From contig JBHIWP010000300.1 in NCBI GenBank assembly GCA_041987425.1, positions 1-7,629 on the forward strand: DNA of 7,629 nucleotides. The letters run 5' to 3'. This stretch comes from Leptofilum sp041987425. Lineage in GTDB: Bacteria > Chloroflexota > Anaerolineae > Promineifilales > Promineifilaceae. A program made the position numbers and the translations under genes. Below, piece after piece: positions 5,402-7,629 of this stretch. Position 1 is the first letter of the stretch. Each line of letters starts with the position of its first letter. The notes under the pieces were generated by a model. That model did not search any database and had not been told where the DNA came from. It was given only the letters and a program-made list of their open reading frames with translations.

Positions 5402-6547
5402 ATGCAAAGAGCGCCAGAGTTTGAAAACGTAGCCTGTATTCGCGTGGTTGGTGTTGGCGGCGGTGGATGCAACGCTGTGAATCGCATGATCCAAGAGGGC
5501 ATTAGCGGCGTTGATTTTGTTGCGGTTAACACAGATAACCAGGCGCTGCTCCTTTCTGACGCTCCCGTGCGAGTGCGCATTGGCGAAAAGTTGACGCGCG
5601 GCCTGGGCGCTGGCGGCCATCCTGAGCAGGGCCAAAAAGCAGCAGAAGAGTCTACCGACGATCTGCACGAGGTGCTGACTGGCTCTGACATGGTGTTTAT
5701 TACGGCGGGAATGGGCGGCGGCACCGGCACCGGGGCTGCACCTGTTATTGCTCGCCTGGCTCGTGAACAGGGCGCATTAACAATTGGCGTGGTGACACGG
5801 CCGTTCCTCTTCGAGGGCAGCAAACGGGCTAACTCCGCTGAATCTGGCATTGAAAAGCTGAAAGAGCATGTCGATACCCTGATTGTGATTCCCAACGACC
5901 GCCTTCTAGAACTAACCGACCGGCGAGTTTCGTTAAAAGATTCTTTTCGGATGGCCGATGACGTGCTGCGACAGGGCATCCAGGGCATTAGCGAACTGAT
6001 CACGGTGCCCGGGCTGATTAACCTGGACTTTGCCGACGTGAAGGCGATTATGTCTGAAGGTGGCGCTGCGCTGATGGCTGTGGGCCACGGCGAGGGCGAG
6101 GAACGGGCCAGACTGGCGGCGGAGCAAGCTATCAGCTCGCGCCTGCTGGACGTAACGATTGATGGGGCACAGGGCATTCTGTTTAACGTGACCGGCGGGC
6201 CAAACATGAGCCTGTATGACGTGAACGTGGCTGCGGCCATTATTCGGGAGACGGCACATCCAGATGCCAACATGATTTTTGGCGCGGTGATCGATGAAAG
6301 CATGGGCGATGAGATGCGAATTACGGTGATTGCCACCGGATTTGAGCGAACCATTTCCCGGCGACAGGTGCTGCAGCAGCAGTACGGCCGTACCGCCAGC
6401 CCGCCAACCCAACGGCCCCAAACGGAAAACAGCCCGGCTTCCCGGCAGGTTCCGCCCCGCGAACGAGAAGAACGTGAAATGGAACCGGTGCAGCCCAAAT
6501 TTGCACCCAATAATTTAGAAATCCCGGCCTTTTTGCGCCGACGCTAG
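5402..6547 (+). CDS. ftsZ: Cell division protein FtsZ
   Basis: 381 residues, the usual FtsZ length. It is the tubulin-like GTPase that polymerises at mid-cell into the Z-ring and recruits the division machinery. Seen: N-terminal VVGVGGGGCNAVNRM (15-29); the tubulin signature GGGTGTG at 105-111; the T7-loop NLDFADV at 207-213, whose D209 and D212 complete the GTPase site of the neighbouring subunit; a C-terminal domain to about residue 318; a variable linker rich in Pro, Gln, Arg and Glu (about 325-368); and the conserved C-terminal peptide LEIPAFLRRR (372-381), the docking site for partners such as FtsA or SepF. The start ATG follows GAGGG (5390-5394) at a 7-nt spacing. No ftsA, ftsQ or mur genes flank it; its only same-strand neighbour is the small HTH gene, with a hairpin between. 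A terminator at 6801-6849 ends the transcript. A 370-codon antisense frame over it is a shadow. Confidence 0.98.
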   Translation: MQRAPEFENVACIRVVGVGGGGCNAVNRMIQEGISGVDFVAVNTDNQALLLSDAPVRVRIGEKLTRGLGAGGHPEQGQKAAEESTDDLHEVLTGSDMVFITAGMGGGTGTGAAPVIARLAREQGALTIGVVTRPFLFEGSKRANSAESGIEKLKEHVDTLIVIPNDRLLELTDRRVSLKDSFRMADDVLRQGIQGISELITVPGLINLDFADVKAIMSEGGAALMAVGHGEGEERARLAAEQAISSRLLDVTIDGAQGILFNVTGGPNMSLYDVNVAAAIIRETAHPDANMIFGAVIDESMGDEMRITVIATGFERTISRRQVLQQQYGRTASPPTQRPQTENSPASRQVPPREREEREMEPVQPKFAPNNLEIPAFLRRR

Positions 6548-6564
6548 AATTTTTAACACCTTAT

Positions 6565-6783
6565 CAACTCAAAGGAGTTGGCAATCCAGTTAATGGATTG
6601 TGCCGCCAACACTGTAAATTTCTCTTAGACCACTTCTTTGGCTGAGAGCAATTTTAAAATTACCGCAGGTGCAATACCTTTGGTAATGGCAGTAATTGTT
6701 AGTGTAGGTATCGGACAACACCCCAACTGCAATTACTGTGCAGCGCTCCTTATTTGTTTTCGTTGGTGAAGTCCCTCACCAAC
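6565..6783 (+). other. Chain of hairpins 3' of ftsZ, possible structured RNA
   Basis: No coding frame is credible here, but almost every base falls in a possible stem. (a) CAACTC/GAGTTG, 6565-6580. (b) Alternatively GTTGGC (6577-6582) with GCCAAC (6605-6610), enclosing AATCC/GGATT (6583-6587, 6595-6599). (c) AAATT, CTCTTAG, CCA with TGG, CTGAGAG, AATTT, 6616-6654: 15 pairs interrupted by one mismatch and one bulge. (d) ATTACC..AGGT with ACCT..GGTAAT, 6659-6687. (e) CAGTAATTG (6690-6698) with CAATTACTG (6730-6738). (f) GTTGGTGA (6762-6769) with TCACCAAC (6776-6783). Stems (a) and (b) exclude each other, as in switching RNAs. It does not match the consensus of RNA families I know (TPP, SAM, cobalamin, 6S, SRP, RNase P). 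It could be a 3' UTR, an independent small RNA or a decayed repeat element. Confidence 0.45.
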
Positions 6784-6800
6784 AAACATCCCCTCTGCAC

Positions 6801-6849
6801 GCGCCCCCTGTTTATGCAGGACAGGGGGCGCACTTCTTTTACTCGTTTT
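6801..6849 (+). terminator. Rho-independent terminator of the ftsZ transcript
   Basis: A perfect 11-bp stem, GCGCCCCCTGT (6801-6811) with ACAGGGGGCGC (6821-6831), with a 9-nt loop, is followed by a T-rich stretch (CTTCTTTT, then TTTT at 6846-6849). It is oriented to stop plus-strand transcription and separates ftsZ from the convergent gene at 6885-7517. Confidence 0.8.
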
Positions 6850-6884
6850 CCAGGCCTGAAATGGCGGCATCCGCTCGCAGCTGG

Positions 6885-7517
6885 TTAAGGAACCCAAACA
6901 TCAAGCTTTACGAAGTCTACGGCCGTTTCCCCTACTATCTGCGTGTTGCCAGCCACGTTGCCTGTCACTATCTCCCAACTGCCGCTGCTGCCAACGGCCG
7001 TTACAAACGTGTTATTGGTTAACCACGTCAGCTGATCAATACCGCTGCTTACCAGCGCTTCAATAGGGGCCTGGCCCGGTTGCCCGATGCCAACAAAGCC
7101 AGCGCCATAATAAAGAAAGTGGGAGCCTGCATTGTTCCAGCCCGTAAACTCCAGCTGATTGGTTTTTGTAGTGTAGGTGACCAGGTTATCTCCGTCACCA
7201 TCACCAACGGCCACCGAACGAACGTTATCGCTGTTTATGATAATTTGTAGATAGGCCAAACTGCTGCCATTGTTGGTCCAATGCACCGTGGAGAAGAGCG
7301 TGTTCCCCGGAATAGAGCCAATTTCCACGGCCGGGCCGCTTACCGGAATCTGGTAAAGGGTGGCAGCCGCTTCTTCTGTCCATGGGTCTGCATCGGCAAT
7401 GGCCACATACGCCTGGCTGCCGCTGGGAAGCCACTGGGCTGTGGGAACCCAGGCGTATTCGCTGGCGGTATTTACGAAGGGAAATTCAATCACTGTTTCT
7501 AAATTGCTGCCGTCCAT
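6885..7517 (-). CDS. TolB/WD40-like beta-propeller protein, N-terminus missing
   Basis: 210 residues from ATG at 7517. Seen: four blade-like repeats, each with a W or aromatic residue followed by a G/N-rich turn and hydrophobic strands. Examples are AQWLPSGSQAYVAIADADPW (27-46), VHWTNNGSSLAYLQIIINSD, TGWNNAGSHFLYYGAGFVG and LTWLTNNTFVTAVGSSGSW. The opening VNMDGSNLETV resembles the strand-turn consensus of TolB/PD40 propellers, normally found inside a blade. The frame is open only a little further upstream, to a TGA at 7541-7539; no good ribosome site and no signal peptide are present, although such proteins are usually exported or lipoproteins. It is therefore likely an N-terminally truncated or frameshifted remnant, or the tail of a longer gene broken by a sequence error. 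Propellers of this type usually mediate protein binding or sensing; no specific function can be given. It carries ACGGCCGT at 6919 and 6994. Confidence 0.6.
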   Translation of the reverse strand: MDGSNLETVIEFPFVNTASEYAWVPTAQWLPSGSQAYVAIADADPWTEEAAATLYQIPVSGPAVEIGSIPGNTLFSTVHWTNNGSSLAYLQIIINSDNVRSVAVGDGDGDNLVTYTTKTNQLEFTGWNNAGSHFLYYGAGFVGIGQPGQAPIEALVSSGIDQLTWLTNNTFVTAVGSSGSWEIVTGNVAGNTQIVGETAVDFVKLDVWVP

Positions 7518-7629
7518 ATTTACCCGCCGACGGACAATTCACCGTAAATATCGCAACTGGCGAAAAAGTTTATCACTAATACCCGCATTTTACCGCGTTA
7601 GTTGTCTATACGTTATGAGGGCGCCCGTT

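Larger units (their letters stand above)
285..7001. repeat. Highly iterated palindrome ACGGCCGT, 16 copies
   Basis: Exact copies start at 285, 772, 945, 1139, 1752, 2078, 3084, 3457, 4076, 4261, 4552, 4904, 5797, 6384, 6919 and 6994. Near copies with one change start at 221, 3002, 3137 and 7327. They occur in gltX, the PIN-TRAM gene, the membrane-protein gene, the methyltransferase, ftsZ, the propeller gene and one intergenic spot (4076). In coding regions they fall in different frames (T-A-V in the methyltransferase at 4261 and 4552, N-G-R at 4904, T-R-P-F in ftsZ at 5797, Y-G-R-T at 6384), so codon or protein preference does not explain them. Confidence 0.9.

Noticed and set aside
5398..6510. 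370-codon open frame antisense to ftsZ
   Set aside because: It lies fully opposite an unambiguous ftsZ, and its translation is Ser/Arg/Pro-rich with no domain; a shadow frame.
6616..6690. TPP riboswitch suggested by CTGAGAG
   Set aside because: Only this short string matches; the other conserved TPP core segments are missing, and it follows rather than precedes a gene.
7590..7629. GGGCGCCC palindrome with GTTA-like strings as an integron attC site
   Set aside because: No pair of properly spaced core sites or integrase could be shown, and the window ends here.

Overview
The window reads as a chromosomal segment of a mesophilic bacterium of moderate GC content, most likely Chloroflexota (Anaerolineae/Ardenticatenia-like). 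This placement is an inference from three things: the style of the glutamyl-tRNA synthetase, the YacL-type PIN-TRAM protein, and an ftsZ paired with a small excisionase-type HTH gene rather than sitting in a dcw cluster. No mobile element, CRISPR array, rRNA or tRNA was found.

Layout. (1) 1-2258, minus strand: a two-gene unit in which a membrane-anchored PIN-TRAM protein (2258->1209) overlaps by one base (TAATG) with gltX (1209->1, running off the window). (2) 2275-2993: about 700 bp of AT-rich DNA with no gene. (3) 2994-3764, minus strand: a four-helix membrane protein of unknown function with a long basic, disordered tail. Upstream lie a roughly 220-nt leader with three hairpins and a strong sigma70-type promoter (TTGACA-17-TAATAT). 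(4) 4120-4956, plus strand: a class I SAM-dependent methyltransferase, divergent from the membrane protein and possibly leaderless. (5) 4957-6547, plus strand: a promoter region full of TTGTTGTA boxes, a 70-residue HTH protein, a leader hairpin, then ftsZ. (6) 6548-6849: a nearly continuous series of hairpins ending in a convincing rho-independent terminator. (7) 6885-7517, minus strand: the C-terminal part of a beta-propeller (TolB/WD40-like) protein that appears to lack its N-terminus.

Functional reading. The recognisable genes are housekeeping: tRNA charging (gltX), cell division (ftsZ), and a YacL-like PIN-TRAM protein that is commonly linked to gltX-region operons. The HTH gene is positioned to be co-transcribed with ftsZ, and its promoter carries repeated operator-like boxes, so autoregulation and regulation of ftsZ is a reasonable hypothesis.

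The most unusual signal is not a gene. The 8-bp palindrome ACGGCCGT occurs 16 times in 7.6 kb, where about 0.1-0.15 would be expected by chance. It lies within genes on both strands and in all reading frames. This is a highly iterated palindrome analogous in behaviour to cyanobacterial HIP1. The second is the chain of hairpins downstream of ftsZ, which may be a structured non-coding RNA.
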